Of a stretch of 64,000 nt of DNA, positions 17,685 to 26,002 are shown one piece after another (the first letter of the stretch is position 1; the number at the start of each line of letters is the position of its first letter). A model generated the notes under the pieces. It made no database searches, was not told the DNA's origin, and saw nothing but the letters and a program-made list of their open reading frames with translations. A program made the translations under genes and the position numbers. The stretch comes from PALSA-612 sp963791225 (lineage in GTDB: Bacteria > Actinomycetota > Thermoleophilia > Gaiellales > Gaiellaceae): contig CAWBRV010000004.1 of the NCBI GenBank assembly GCA_963791225.1, positions 62,001-126,000 of the forward strand, in the 5' to 3' direction.

Positions 17685-18455
17685 GTGATCACCGTCTCCC
17701 GGCAGAACGCGGTCGCGACCGTCACGCTCGATCGCCCCGACGCGCTCAACGCGCTGGACCTGCCGACGCTGACCGAGCTGCGCGACCGGCTCATCGAGCT
17801 TGCCGGCGACGAGTCGGCACGGGTCGTCGTGCTCACCGGGGCAGGCGAGAAGGCGTTCGTCGCCGGCGCCGACATCAAGTACATGAGCGGCCTCGACGTC
17901 GCCGGCGGCAAGGCCTGGGGCGGGCTCGGGCACAACTGCGGCCAGCTTCTCGAGACGATGCCGAAACCGACGATCGCGGCGATCAACGGCTTCGCACTCG
18001 GCGGCGGCTGCGAGCTCGCGCTCGCGTGCGACCTCCGCTACGCGGCGACGACGGCCAAGCTGGGCCAGCCGGAGTCGAACCTGGCGATCATCCCCGGCTG
18101 GGGCGGCACGCAGCGGCTCGCTCGGGTCTGCGGCCTCGGGGTCGCGAAGGACATGATCCTCACCGGCCGCATCGTCGACGCCGACGAGGCGTTCCGGATC
18201 GGCCTCGTCAGCGCGGTCTACGAGCCGGGCGAACTGATGGAATGCGTCGCGGAGACCGCCCGCGCGCTGGCGGCGAAGAGTCCGGTCGCGCTCGCGGCCG
18301 CGAAGGCGGCGGTGAACCACGCGCTCCAGGGCGACCACGTGGAGAACCTCGTCGGCGAGGCCGAGCGGTTCGGCGACCTGTTCGCCACCGATGACCAGAA
18401 GGAAGGCATGACTGCGTTCGTCGAGAAGCGCGAGCCGCGCTTCACCGGGCGCTGA
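17685..18455 (+). CDS. Enoyl-CoA hydratase (crotonase family)
   Basis: Hydratase of 256 residues that adds water to 2-enoyl-CoA in beta-oxidation. The oxyanion-hole residues are in GEKAFVAGADIKYM and ALGGGCELALACD. Both catalytic Glu positions are present: the one in GGGCELALACD and the one in GQPESNLAIIPGWGGTQRL. The C-terminus ends FVEKREPRFTGR as in typical crotonases. It completes the enzyme set formed by the thiolase, dehydrogenases and ETF genes nearby. Its last 14 bases overlap the end of the convergent uridine-kinase-like gene. Confidence 0.95.
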   Translation: MITVSRQNAVATVTLDRPDALNALDLPTLTELRDRLIELAGDESARVVVLTGAGEKAFVAGADIKYMSGLDVAGGKAWGGLGHNCGQLLETMPKPTIAAINGFALGGGCELALACDLRYAATTAKLGQPESNLAIIPGWGGTQRLARVCGLGVAKDMILTGRIVDADEAFRIGLVSAVYEPGELMECVAETARALAAKSPVALAAAKAAVNHALQGDHVENLVGEAERFGDLFATDDQKEGMTAFVEKREPRFTGR

Positions 18456-19107
18456 GCTCCGGCGCGGCCGGTTCGTCGTTGACGACGACGAGGTCGGCGG
18501 CGGCGAGCGGCCGCACCTCGTCGAGATAGATGCGCTGCCCCGGGAGGTAGCGCGTCCGGTAGCGGCGCTCGACCTCCTCCCGTGAGCCGAACAGCTCGAC
18601 GTCGCGCTCGAGCGCGCGGCGCAGACTCTCCCCGGGCTCGACCCTCACGAAGATCGCGAGGTCCCACTCCTCTCGAAGCTCAGGCCGGAGCAGGAAGACG
18701 CCGTCGAAGAGCAGAACGGCATCCGCCGCGGCGCGAACGCGATCCATGACTCGCGGTGAGTCGGTGCGGAAGTCGAACACGGAGGTGCGGTACTCGCAGC
18801 TGCCGCCGGCGCCGAGCGGGTCGAGCAGCTCTGCACGGATCGCATCGACATCGAAGGAGTCGCGGTAGTAGCCCTCGGGCGAGTCCGGCCCCAGTCTGTA
18901 GCGCTCGGAACGCGGGCGGTGGAAGCCGTCGATCGACGCGCGGATGACCTTCCGACCCGTGGGCTCGATCGCGTCGGCCAGCTCGTCCGCGAGCGTCGTC
19001 TTGCCCGCCGCGTCCGGCCCGTCGATCGCGACCCGGGTCGGGTGTCCGGGGTCGACCGCGACGATCTCCGCGGCGAGTCGCTCGATGAGCGTTGTGCGGC
19101 GGGTCAG
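18442..19107 (-). CDS. Uridine kinase-like P-loop kinase, probable CTG start
   Basis: P-loop kinase of about 221 residues resembling uridine kinases. The Walker A is AIDGPDAAGKTTLADELA; the substrate region is SIDGFHRPRSERYRLGPDSP, then EGYYRDSFDVDAIRAELLDP; and a Walker B-like VLLFDGVFLLRPEL follows. The natural substrate is not certain. No ATG, GTG or TTG occurs in frame between the 3-prime part of the peptidase gene and the P-loop. A CTG at 19107 overlaps the peptidase stop as CTGA, exactly where a coupled start would lie, so a CTG start is proposed. An internal start would remove the ATP site. Confidence 0.85.
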   Translation of the reverse strand: MTRRTTLIERLAAEIVAVDPGHPTRVAIDGPDAAGKTTLADELADAIEPTGRKVIRASIDGFHRPRSERYRLGPDSPEGYYRDSFDVDAIRAELLDPLGAGGSCEYRTSVFDFRTDSPRVMDRVRAAADAVLLFDGVFLLRPELREEWDLAIFVRVEPGESLRRALERDVELFGSREEVERRYRTRYLPGQRIYLDEVRPLAAADLVVVNDEPAAPELSAR

Positions 19108-20027
19108 GGTCCGCCGGGAGTCGACGGCGTCGCCGTCGCGATCCGCGAGGCACTGATCGCGCCCGGGCGTGCGAGTGCGACGGCGAGGGTGGCCTTCGCC
19201 GGCGTCGTCAGCACGACCACGTTCCTGCCGTCCAGCGCGGCCAGGGTGGTGGATCCGGCCGAGCCGAGCGTCCCGTCGCCCGCGTCGACCTGGGCCGAGC
19301 TCGGCACCGAGAGCACGATCGTCCGCGCGACCCCGGTCAGCTTCAGCGCGCCGGGGAAGAGCGTCAGCGAGCTGACCGCGAGGGTGAGCCGATTGCCGGT
19401 CGTGCTCTTGATCTGCCCCTCCACGGACAGCGAGACCGTGGTCCTCGAGTCGACGGGAACGAGCAGGTGGACGGCCTTGCGCAGGTACGGGAAGGGATCG
19501 ACCGCCGCCCCGTCGTTCGGGTGCACCTCGAAGTGGAGGTGCGGATGGATGCCGTTCGCGTCGCCGGAGTCCCCGACGAAGCCGACCGGCTGCCCCGCCT
19601 GGACGGTGGCGCCGTCCTTCAACCCGGGCGCGTAGGCGGTGCCCGCGACGCATTTCCCCTGGTTGTCGTTGCCGGCCGTCAGGTCGTTGTTCAGGTGGAT
19701 GTACTGGTACGTCGTGCCGCTCTTGCCCTTCAGATAGAGCATGCAGCCGGCCGTGGCGGAGTGCGTCCAGAACATGATCTTCCCCGGCTCGGCGGCAACC
19801 GCGATCTGCCGCTTCTCGGCCATCAAGTCGTTCCCCGGATGCGCCCACTTGGCGCGCGGCTCGCCGAAGTCGTCGCGATAAGTGACAGGCCCGACGACGG
19901 GGAAGACAAGCTGCGGCACGGGGCCGCGAGGGGTCGCTCCGCCCGGCACAGCGAAGACTGCGGCTGCGACGGCGGTGGCGACGAGGGCGACGCCTGGGGC
20001 TGTCAACCGGCGGAAGGTCACACGCAC
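19104..20027 (-). CDS. Secreted M23-family peptidase-like protein
   Basis: Exported protein of 307 residues. An N-terminal signal sequence (about 1-30, hydrophobic core VALVATAVAAAVFAVPGG) is followed by a LytM/M23 domain with the zinc ligands HPGNDLMA (HxxxD) and HPHLHFEVHPND (HxH). Such enzymes cut peptidoglycan cross-bridges or act as division and envelope regulators. The last 100 residues form an unidentified, probably beta-rich Ser/Thr-rich tail. GTG 20027 is used; a second in-frame GTG lies two codons on. A TAGGCT box on the minus strand (20050-20055) suggests a leader of about 15 bases. Coupled to the downstream kinase by CTGA. Confidence 0.88.
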   Translation of the reverse strand: MRVTFRRLTAPGVALVATAVAAAVFAVPGGATPRGPVPQLVFPVVGPVTYRDDFGEPRAKWAHPGNDLMAEKRQIAVAAEPGKIMFWTHSATAGCMLYLKGKSGTTYQYIHLNNDLTAGNDNQGKCVAGTAYAPGLKDGATVQAGQPVGFVGDSGDANGIHPHLHFEVHPNDGAAVDPFPYLRKAVHLLVPVDSRTTVSLSVEGQIKSTTGNRLTLAVSSLTLFPGALKLTGVARTIVLSVPSSAQVDAGDGTLGSAGSTTLAALDGRNVVVLTTPAKATLAVALARPGAISASRIATATPSTPGGP

Positions 20028-20090
20028 GGGTTCGCGCTCGAGAGCCAGGAGCCTACCAGCAGGTCCGGCAGGCCCGCCTCTGCGCTCCGA

Positions 20091-20096
20091 TAGATT
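20091..20096 (+). promoter_or_regulatory. -10 box (TAGATT) of the ETF operon
   Basis: TAGATT ends 9 bases before GTG 20106 and would drive etfB, etfA and the ETF:quinone oxidoreductase gene as one transcript. Confidence 0.5.
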
Positions 20097-20105
20097 CCGT
20101 CCGCC

Positions 20106-20885
20106 GTGAAGATCGCCGTATGCGTCAAGCAGGTGCCCGAGCCGGGCGTTTCCAAGCGAATCGACCCGCAGACGAAGCGGCTCGACCGTTCGGGCGAGGC
20201 CGGGCTCAACGCCTTCGACGCAAACGCCGTCGAGGAGGCGCTGCGGATCAAGGAGGCAGCCGGGGAGGGTGAGATCGTGCTCGTCTCGGTCGGCCCTGCC
20301 CGCGCGCTCGAGGCGATGCGCAAGGCGCTCGCGATGGGCGCCGACCGCGCGCTCCTCGTCGCGGACGACGCGGCCGCCGGCTCCGACCTCGTCGCGACGA
20401 GCTACCTGCTCGCGGCCGTGCTCGAGCGCGAGCAGCCCGACCTCGTCCTCTTCGGACAGCAGGCGAGCGACTCCGACGGCGCCGTGCTCTGGGCCGCCGT
20501 CGCAGAGCGTCTCCGCCGGCCGCTCGTCTCGCAGGCGTCCGAGCTGACGGTCGACGGCGGGAAGGTGCAGGTGAAGCGACAGACCGAATTCGGCTACGAT
20601 CGGATCGAGGCGCCGCTGCCGGCCGTGGTCGCCGTCTCGGACGCGATCAACGAGCCGCGCTACCCGTCGCTCAAGGGGATCATGGGCGCGAAGTCCAAGC
20701 CGCAGGAGACGCTGTCGCTCGCCGACGTCGGGGCCGAGGCGAGCCGCGCGGGCGAGGCGGGGTCACGCACAGAGGTGTACGAGCTCCAGCCGCCGCCGCC
20801 GCGCGGAGACTCGGTTCGGATCGACGGCGACGCCGCAGCGCCCGAGAAAATCGTCGACTTCCTGGCGGAGAGGAAGCTCCTCTAG
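20106..20885 (+). CDS. etfB: Electron transfer flavoprotein subunit beta
   Basis: Small ETF subunit (259 residues) that holds AMP and, with the alpha subunit, accepts electrons from acyl-CoA dehydrogenase. The N-terminal MKIAVCVKQVPEPGVSKRID, the FDANAVEEALRIKE block and the recognition-loop region EAMRKALAMGADRALLV are typical. The conserved DGAVLWAAVAERL block and the C-terminal KAKSKP-like stretch (GIMGAKSKPQETLSLADVG) are present. The first gene of a tight three-gene operon: its TAG overlaps the GTG of etfA by one base. Confidence 0.95.
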   Translation: MKIAVCVKQVPEPGVSKRIDPQTKRLDRSGEAGLNAFDANAVEEALRIKEAAGEGEIVLVSVGPARALEAMRKALAMGADRALLVADDAAAGSDLVATSYLLAAVLEREQPDLVLFGQQASDSDGAVLWAAVAERLRRPLVSQASELTVDGGKVQVKRQTEFGYDRIEAPLPAVVAVSDAINEPRYPSLKGIMGAKSKPQETLSLADVGAEASRAGEAGSRTEVYELQPPPPRGDSVRIDGDAAAPEKIVDFLAERKLL

Positions 20886-21844
20886 TGGCCACGCTGGTCT
20901 TCCTCGAGCACCACGAGGGCGAGATCGTGCGGAACGCGCTCGGTGTGCTCTCCAGGGCGGCTGCGCTCGGCGGGGACGTTGCCGGCGTGGTCGCAGGCTC
21001 CGGCGTGCGCGAGCTCACCGCCCAGGCGGGCGAGCACGGAGCGTCGCGCGTGTACGTCGCCGACGACCCGGCGCTCGCGGCGCCGCTGCCCCAGCCCCGC
21101 GTCGACGTGCTCGCCTCGCTCGTCGCGGACAAGGGCTTCGACACCGTCCTCTTCGGCCAGTCCGTGCTCGCCGCCGACCTGGCCTCGGGCCTCGCCGCCC
21201 GGCTCGACGCCGGGCTCAACTGGGATCTGACGGACATTGCAGCCGACGGCGACCGCCTGGTCGGCAAGCGGCCCGCCTTCGCCGACTCGGTGCTCGTGGA
21301 CGTCGGCTGGAAGTCGACTCCGCGATTGGCTCTTTTCCGTTCCGGCTCCTTCGATCCGGCTCCCACCGGCGGCACAGCCGAGTTGGAGGATGTGCAGGTG
21401 CAACTCGAGGACTTCTCCACCGGTGCCGTCATGGTCGGCCAGGACCAGGAGGCGCGAACAGGGCCGTCGATCGAGGACGCCGACGTGATCGTCGCGGGCG
21501 GTCGCGGGCTCGGGAAGCCGGAGGGCTTCGGCATGCTCGAGGAGCTCGCCAAGGCGCTCGGCGGTGCCGTCGCAGCGACCCGCGCCGTCGTCGACGCCGG
21601 CTGGTACCCGTACCCGTCGCAGGTCGGCCAGACCGGCAAGACGGTGTCGCCGAAGCTCTACATCGCCTGCGGCATCTCGGGCGCGATCCAGCACAAGGTC
21701 GGCATGCAGGGATCGGCGACGATCGTCGCGATCAACAAGGACGCGAACGCGCCCATCTTCGAGTTCTGCGACCTCGGCGTCGTCGGCGACGTCAACGAGA
21801 TCGTCCCGAAGCTCACCGAGCTCGTCCGGCAACGGAAAGCGTGA
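20885..21844 (+). CDS. etfA: Electron transfer flavoprotein subunit alpha
   Basis: FAD-binding ETF subunit of 319 residues. The C-terminal FAD signature is complete (VGQTGKTVSPKLYIACGISG, then AIQHKVGMQGS, and NKDANAPIFEFCDLGVVGD). The N-terminal half is the less conserved domain that packs on the beta subunit. The start overlaps the etfB stop by one base, and the stop overlaps the next start by GTGA. The operon moves electrons from acyl-CoA dehydrogenases to quinone. Confidence 0.96.
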   Translation: MATLVFLEHHEGEIVRNALGVLSRAAALGGDVAGVVAGSGVRELTAQAGEHGASRVYVADDPALAAPLPQPRVDVLASLVADKGFDTVLFGQSVLAADLASGLAARLDAGLNWDLTDIAADGDRLVGKRPAFADSVLVDVGWKSTPRLALFRSGSFDPAPTGGTAELEDVQVQLEDFSTGAVMVGQDQEARTGPSIEDADVIVAGGRGLGKPEGFGMLEELAKALGGAVAATRAVVDAGWYPYPSQVGQTGKTVSPKLYIACGISGAIQHKVGMQGSATIVAINKDANAPIFEFCDLGVVGDVNEIVPKLTELVRQRKA

Positions 21845-23532
21845 CCGTGAAGCCGTCCGAGTATCCGCCGCCGTTCGACCCGGCCGAGGTGATCGCAGCG
21901 CCGAGCGACGCCGAGCCGATCGAGGTCGGCGTCCTGATCGTCGGCGCCGGCCCGGCCGGCCTCGCCTGCGCCATCCGGCTCCAGCAGCTCCTCGAGTCGG
22001 CGCCGGCCGTCAAGGAGCGGCTCGGCGAGGTGCCGGTGGCCGTGATCGACAAGGGCTCGAAGCCGGGAGCGCACCTGCTCTCCGGAGCGGTCGTCAACCC
22101 GGTCTCCCTGAAGCGCCTCTTCGGCGACCGCAAGCGGATCGCGGACATGCCCTTCTACGGCCACGTCTCGCACGAGTCCGTCTACTACCTGACGAAGAAG
22201 AAGGCGCTCCGGATCCCCGCTCCGCCGACGATGCGGAACCACGGCAACCTCGTCGCCTCCGTCTCGCAGCTCGGTCGCTGGCTCGCCGAGCAGGCCGAGG
22301 AGGCGGGCGCGACCATCCTCCCGGAGACGTCGGGCGAGAAGCTCCTCGTCACGGACGGGCGCGTGCGCGGCGTCCGCACGGGCGACCGCGGCCGCGGGAA
22401 GGACGGCGAGCAGCTCGCGAAGTTCGAGCCCGGCAGCGACCTGATCGGCCAGGTGACCGTGCTCGCCGAGGGCACGCAGGGTCACCTGACCGGCGCGGCG
22501 ATCTCCCGCTTCGGCCTCGAGGGCGAGAACCCGCAGGTGTGGGCGCTCGGCGTCAAGGAGGTCTGGAAGGTCGCGAAGCCGCTCGACCACGTCATCCACA
22601 CGATGGGCTGGCCGCTGCGCGGCGCTGCCAAGTACCGCGAGTTCGGCGGCTCGTTCATCTACCCGATGGGCCAGGACATGCTCACGGTCGGCATGGTCGT
22701 CGGCCTCGACTACCGCGACGCCGAGCTCTCCGTCCACGACCTGCTCCAGGAGCTGAAGTCACACCCGAAGATCACGAAGCTCCTGCGCGGCGGCGAGCGC
22801 ATCGCGTGGGGCGCGAAGACGATCCCCGAGGGCGGCTGGTACGCCCTGCCGAGGCAGCTGCACGCGCCGGGCCTCCTGCTCACGGGCGACGCGGCCGGAA
22901 CCGTCAACGTGCCGGCGCTCAAGGGCATCCACTATGCGATCGAGTCGGGAATCCTGGCCGCGGAGGCGATCTTCGCCGCGTTGCAGCCGGGCGAGGTCGT
23001 CTGGCGGCCGAACGCGCTGGCGCCGTACGACCAGGCGCTGCGTTCGGGCCTGATCGGCAAGGATCTCTTCCGCGTCCGCAACATGCGCCAGGTGTTCGAG
23101 AAGGGCTTCGTGCGCGGCGCGGCCATGGCCGGCGCGGCGACCGCGTCGCTCGGCCACGTCCCGCACGGACGCGTCGGTGGCGAGCGTGACGCCGACCAGG
23201 AGCTTCTGTCCACCGACCGGGCAAAGAGCTACCCCGCACCCGACGGGAGGCTGACGTTCGACAAGCTCTCGTCGGTCTACCTGAGCGGCAACAAGACGCG
23301 CGACGACGCGCCGAACCACATCCGCATCGAGACGCGCGTCCCGCGCCAGGTGGCCGAGCTCTGGGTGCGGATGTGCCCCGCGCAGGTCTACGAGATCGGT
23401 CCCGAGGACGCGGGCAAGGTGCAGGTCGTCGTGACGCCGTCGAACTGCGTCCAGTGTGGCGCGATCACCGCCAAGGGTGGCCGGCTGACCCCGCCCGAGG
23501 GCGGCGCCGGCCCCGAGTACACGATCACCTAG
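21841..23532 (+). CDS. ETF:quinone oxidoreductase lacking one cluster cysteine
   Basis: Membrane-associated flavoprotein of 563 residues that takes electrons from ETF to the quinone pool. The FAD motif VGAGPAGLACAIRL is near residue 34 and the second FAD segment LLTGDAAGTVNVPALKGIHY near 345. The C-terminal ferredoxin-like domain normally binds a 4Fe-4S cluster with four Cys (CPxxVYE, then CxxCxxC). Here C512, C536 and C539 are present, but the fourth position is Ile542 (NCVQCGAITAKGG). The reading frame is intact and the usual PEGGAGPEYTIT end follows, so this is a substitution rather than a frameshift. GTG start overlaps etfA by GTGA. Confidence 0.93.
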   Translation: MTVKPSEYPPPFDPAEVIAAPSDAEPIEVGVLIVGAGPAGLACAIRLQQLLESAPAVKERLGEVPVAVIDKGSKPGAHLLSGAVVNPVSLKRLFGDRKRIADMPFYGHVSHESVYYLTKKKALRIPAPPTMRNHGNLVASVSQLGRWLAEQAEEAGATILPETSGEKLLVTDGRVRGVRTGDRGRGKDGEQLAKFEPGSDLIGQVTVLAEGTQGHLTGAAISRFGLEGENPQVWALGVKEVWKVAKPLDHVIHTMGWPLRGAAKYREFGGSFIYPMGQDMLTVGMVVGLDYRDAELSVHDLLQELKSHPKITKLLRGGERIAWGAKTIPEGGWYALPRQLHAPGLLLTGDAAGTVNVPALKGIHYAIESGILAAEAIFAALQPGEVVWRPNALAPYDQALRSGLIGKDLFRVRNMRQVFEKGFVRGAAMAGAATASLGHVPHGRVGGERDADQELLSTDRAKSYPAPDGRLTFDKLSSVYLSGNKTRDDAPNHIRIETRVPRQVAELWVRMCPAQVYEIGPEDAGKVQVVVTPSNCVQCGAITAKGGRLTPPEGGAGPEYTIT

Positions 23533-23551
23533 CCGACGTTCGGCTTCGGGC

Positions 23552-23890
23552 CTACGGCCTGTGCTGGACGGAGAGCTCGACCGTGCTGCCGGGCCGGACG
23601 CTGGCGCCGGCTTTCGGGGACTGGGCGACGACGACCCCTCTGAGCGACTGCGTCGCCGTCATGCTCCAGCCTTTCGGCGAGCTCTCGAAGGGGCGGAGAT
23701 GCTCGTCTGCGTAGAACCTGAGTCCGACCGCCTCGAGGTTCACGGCGGCGTCGTCGCCGCGGAGCCCCACCACGCGCGGAACGGCCACGTCGGCCTTTCT
23801 GCTCCCGCCCCGGGAGACGATGGCGAGGGCCGCTCCTGCCCAGACCAGCGTCGCGGTCGCGGCGACTGCGATGACGTATCTCCCGCGCAT
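23552..23890 (-). CDS. Small PASTA-domain membrane protein
   Basis: Protein of 112 residues: an N-terminal membrane segment or signal (YVIAVAATATLVWAGAALAIV, about 5-25) and one PASTA domain (VAVPRVVGLRGDDAAVNLEA through VVVAQSPKAGASVRPGSTVELSV). PASTA domains bind peptidoglycan fragments and usually occur on kinases or penicillin-binding proteins; a lone small one is less common. It is convergent with the ETF operon and divergent from the threonine dehydratase gene, 17 bases apart. A TACACT box on the minus strand 12 bases before the ATG is a possible promoter. Function beyond wall contact is unknown. Confidence 0.82.
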   Translation of the reverse strand: MRGRYVIAVAATATLVWAGAALAIVSRGGSRKADVAVPRVVGLRGDDAAVNLEAVGLRFYADEHLRPFESSPKGWSMTATQSLRGVVVAQSPKAGASVRPGSTVELSVQHRP

Positions 23891-23907
23891 AGGCCAGCTG
23901 TCAGTGT

Positions 23908-24882
23908 ATGCGCGTGACCGGTGTGCCCCTCCCGATCCGGGACGACGTGCTCGCCGCGCGCGAGACGATCGCCGGGCGCGTGCACCGCACGCCCACGTTC
24001 ACGTCGTCGACGCTGGGCGAGCGCATCGGCGCGCACGCGTTCCTGAAGGCCGAGCTGTTCCAGAAGACGGGCTCGTTCAAGCCGCGCGGCGTGCTCACGA
24101 AGCTCGCGGCGATGAGCGCGGAGGAGAAGGGGCGGGGCGTCGTGACCTGGTCGGCCGGCAACCACGCGCAGGCGGTCGCCTGGGCGGCGGCGAGCGAGGG
24201 GATCGACTGCCTCGTCGTCATGTCCGCCGGCGCCAACCCGCTCAAGGTGGCGGCGACGCGCGGTTACGGCGCGACGGTCGACCTCGAGGCGCCCGAGCAC
24301 GCCGCTGCGTACGAACGGCTGCTGCAGATCATCGAGGAGAGCGGCCGCACCTACATTCCGCCGTTCGACGATCCGCACGTGATCGCCGGGCAGGGGACGG
24401 TCGGGCTCGAGATCGCCGAGGACGTGCCCGGCGCCGACCTGATCGTCTGTCCGATCGGCGGCGGCGGTCTGGTCGCCGGCATCGCGACGGCGGTCGACAC
24501 CCGGATCGTCGGCGTCGAGCCCGAGCTCTCGGCCGCGTTCACGGCCGGCCTGGCGGCGGGGAAGAGTGTCCACATCGAGCTCCTACCGACGACCGCGGAC
24601 GGTCTCGCGCCGCCCTTCGCCGGCGAGCTGAACCTGGCGATCGGGCGCGAGCGCGTCGACGAGGTCGTGCTGGTCACCGAGGACGAGATCGCCGCCGCGA
24701 TGCGCTTCCTCTACGCGCGCGCAAAGCTCGCCTGCGAGCCCTCCGGGGCGACCGCGACCGCAGCCCTGCTCGCCGGCAAGGTCGCGGTCGAGCCCGCTTC
24801 CACCGTCGTCGCGATCGTCACGGGCGGCAACGCGGCCGCGAAAGTCGCCTCTGCTATCTTGGCCGAAGCCGATGAAAGCTGA
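23908..24882 (+). CDS. Threonine/serine dehydratase (PLP enzyme)
   Basis: Fold-type II PLP enzyme of 324 residues deaminating threonine to 2-oxobutyrate (or serine to pyruvate). The PLP lysine is in KTGSFKPRGVLTKL, the phosphate loop is CPIGGGGLVAGI, and SAGNHAQAVAWAA is the substrate motif. There is no C-terminal ACT-like regulatory domain, so it matches the short catabolic type rather than full-length biosynthetic IlvA. Its 2-oxobutyrate product leads to propionyl-CoA and so to methylmalonyl-CoA mutase. Its last 11 bases overlap rpmE. Confidence 0.92.
   Translation: MRVTGVPLPIRDDVLAARETIAGRVHRTPTFTSSTLGERIGAHAFLKAELFQKTGSFKPRGVLTKLAAMSAEEKGRGVVTWSAGNHAQAVAWAAASEGIDCLVVMSAGANPLKVAATRGYGATVDLEAPEHAAAYERLLQIIEESGRTYIPPFDDPHVIAGQGTVGLEIAEDVPGADLIVCPIGGGGLVAGIATAVDTRIVGVEPELSAAFTAGLAAGKSVHIELLPTTADGLAPPFAGELNLAIGRERVDEVVLVTEDEIAAAMRFLYARAKLACEPSGATATAALLAGKVAVEPASTVVAIVTGGNAAAKVASAILAEADES
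24855..24860 (+). promoter_or_regulatory. -10 box (TATCTT) of rpmE
   Basis: TATCTT ends 11 bases before ATG 24872, inside the end of the upstream dehydratase gene, giving a leader of only a few bases. Confidence 0.45.
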
Positions 24883-25081
24883 CATTCACCCCGAATACGT
24901 CCTCGCGACCGTTCACTGCTCCTGCGGGAACGAGTTCGTCACACGGTCGACGAAGCCCGAGCTGCACGTCGAGATCTGCTCGGCCTGCCACCCCTTCTAC
25001 ACGGGCAAGCAGAAGCTCGTCGACACCGGTGGTCGCGTCGAGCGCTTCCAGCGCCGGCTCGAGCGCGCCGGCAAGAGTTAG
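24872..25081 (+). CDS. rpmE: 50S ribosomal protein L31, zinc-binding form
   Basis: Ribosomal protein of 69 residues. The four cysteines of the zinc-binding (C+) type are present: CSC at 16-18 and CSAC at 37-40, with the hallmark HPFYTGKQKLVDTGGRVERF. A second, zinc-free L31 may exist elsewhere. It starts inside the dehydratase gene and is followed after 9 bases by the DUF1385 gene, an order often seen next to prfA. Confidence 0.96.
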   Translation: MKADIHPEYVLATVHCSCGNEFVTRSTKPELHVEICSACHPFYTGKQKLVDTGGRVERFQRRLERAGKS

Positions 25082-25090
25082 AACCAGCCG

Positions 25091-26002
25091 ATGAACGTCG
25101 GCGGGCAAGCCGTCCTCGAGGGCGTGATGATGCGCAGCCCGTCGAGCTGGGCGGTCGCCGTGCGCAAGCCCGACGGCGCCATCGCCGCGGTCTGCCAGCC
25201 GATCTCGTCGCCGATGGCGAAACGGCGGGTCTATCGCCTGCCGGTCATCCGGGGCATCATCGCGCTCGGCGAGTCGCTCGCGATCGGCTTCCGCGCTCTC
25301 GCCATCTCCGCGCAGTACGCGGCGCAGGAGGAGGGGGAGGACGGAGAGGTCAAGACCGAGCTGTCCCGCGGGCAGCTCATCTTCGCGTTCGCGATCTCGA
25401 TCGGCTTCGCCGTGATGCTGTTCAAGGTCGGCCCGGCGCTGATCACGAGTCGGATCGGATTCAAGTCGACGGGTGCCTTCGTGATCGTCGAGGGGCTGAT
25501 CCGCGTCGCGATCTTCATCCTCTACCTGTCGCTGATCTCGCTGCTTCCCGACCTGCGCCGCGTCTTCCAGTACCACGCGGCCGAGCACAAGGCGATCAAC
25601 GCCTACGAGGCCGGGGAGGAGCTGACCCCGGAGCGCGTCCAGCGCTTCAGCCTCATCCACCCGCGCTGCGGCACCGCCTTCCTGCTCTGGGTGATGGTGA
25701 TCGCCATCTTCGTGTTCGCGTTCTTCGGCCGGCCGCCCTGGTACTGGCTGATCGCGACCCGCATCCTGCTCCTGCCCGTGATCGCCGGGATCGCCTACGA
25801 GCTGATCCGCTTCGCCGGCAAGCACCAGTCGAACACGTACCTGATGGCGATGCTCGCGCCGGGCCTGTGGCTGCAGCGGCTGACGACGCGGCAGCCGACG
25901 CTCGACCAGATCGAGGTCTCGATCCAGGCGCTCAAGGACGTGCTCGAGCGTGAGGGGCAGGCGGCGCCGGACGCCGAGGCCCGCGTCGAAGTCATGGCGT
26001 AA
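25091..26002 (+). CDS. DUF1385 membrane protein
   Basis: Integral membrane protein of 303 residues. It begins NVGGQAVLEGVMMRSPSSWAVAVRKPDG, the DUF1385 signature, and contains YHAAEHKAINAYEAGEELTP and HPRCGTAFLLWVMVIAI with about four membrane segments. Molecular function is unknown. In many Gram-positive bacteria this family lies between rpmE and prfA, and the same order is kept here except that a minus-strand adenylate cyclase gene and an osmC gene intervene. Its 3-prime end overlaps the convergent cyclase gene by 11 bases. Confidence 0.92.
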   Translation: MNVGGQAVLEGVMMRSPSSWAVAVRKPDGAIAAVCQPISSPMAKRRVYRLPVIRGIIALGESLAIGFRALAISAQYAAQEEGEDGEVKTELSRGQLIFAFAISIGFAVMLFKVGPALITSRIGFKSTGAFVIVEGLIRVAIFILYLSLISLLPDLRRVFQYHAAEHKAINAYEAGEELTPERVQRFSLIHPRCGTAFLLWVMVIAIFVFAFFGRPPWYWLIATRILLLPVIAGIAYELIRFAGKHQSNTYLMAMLAPGLWLQRLTTRQPTLDQIEVSIQALKDVLEREGQAAPDAEARVEVMA

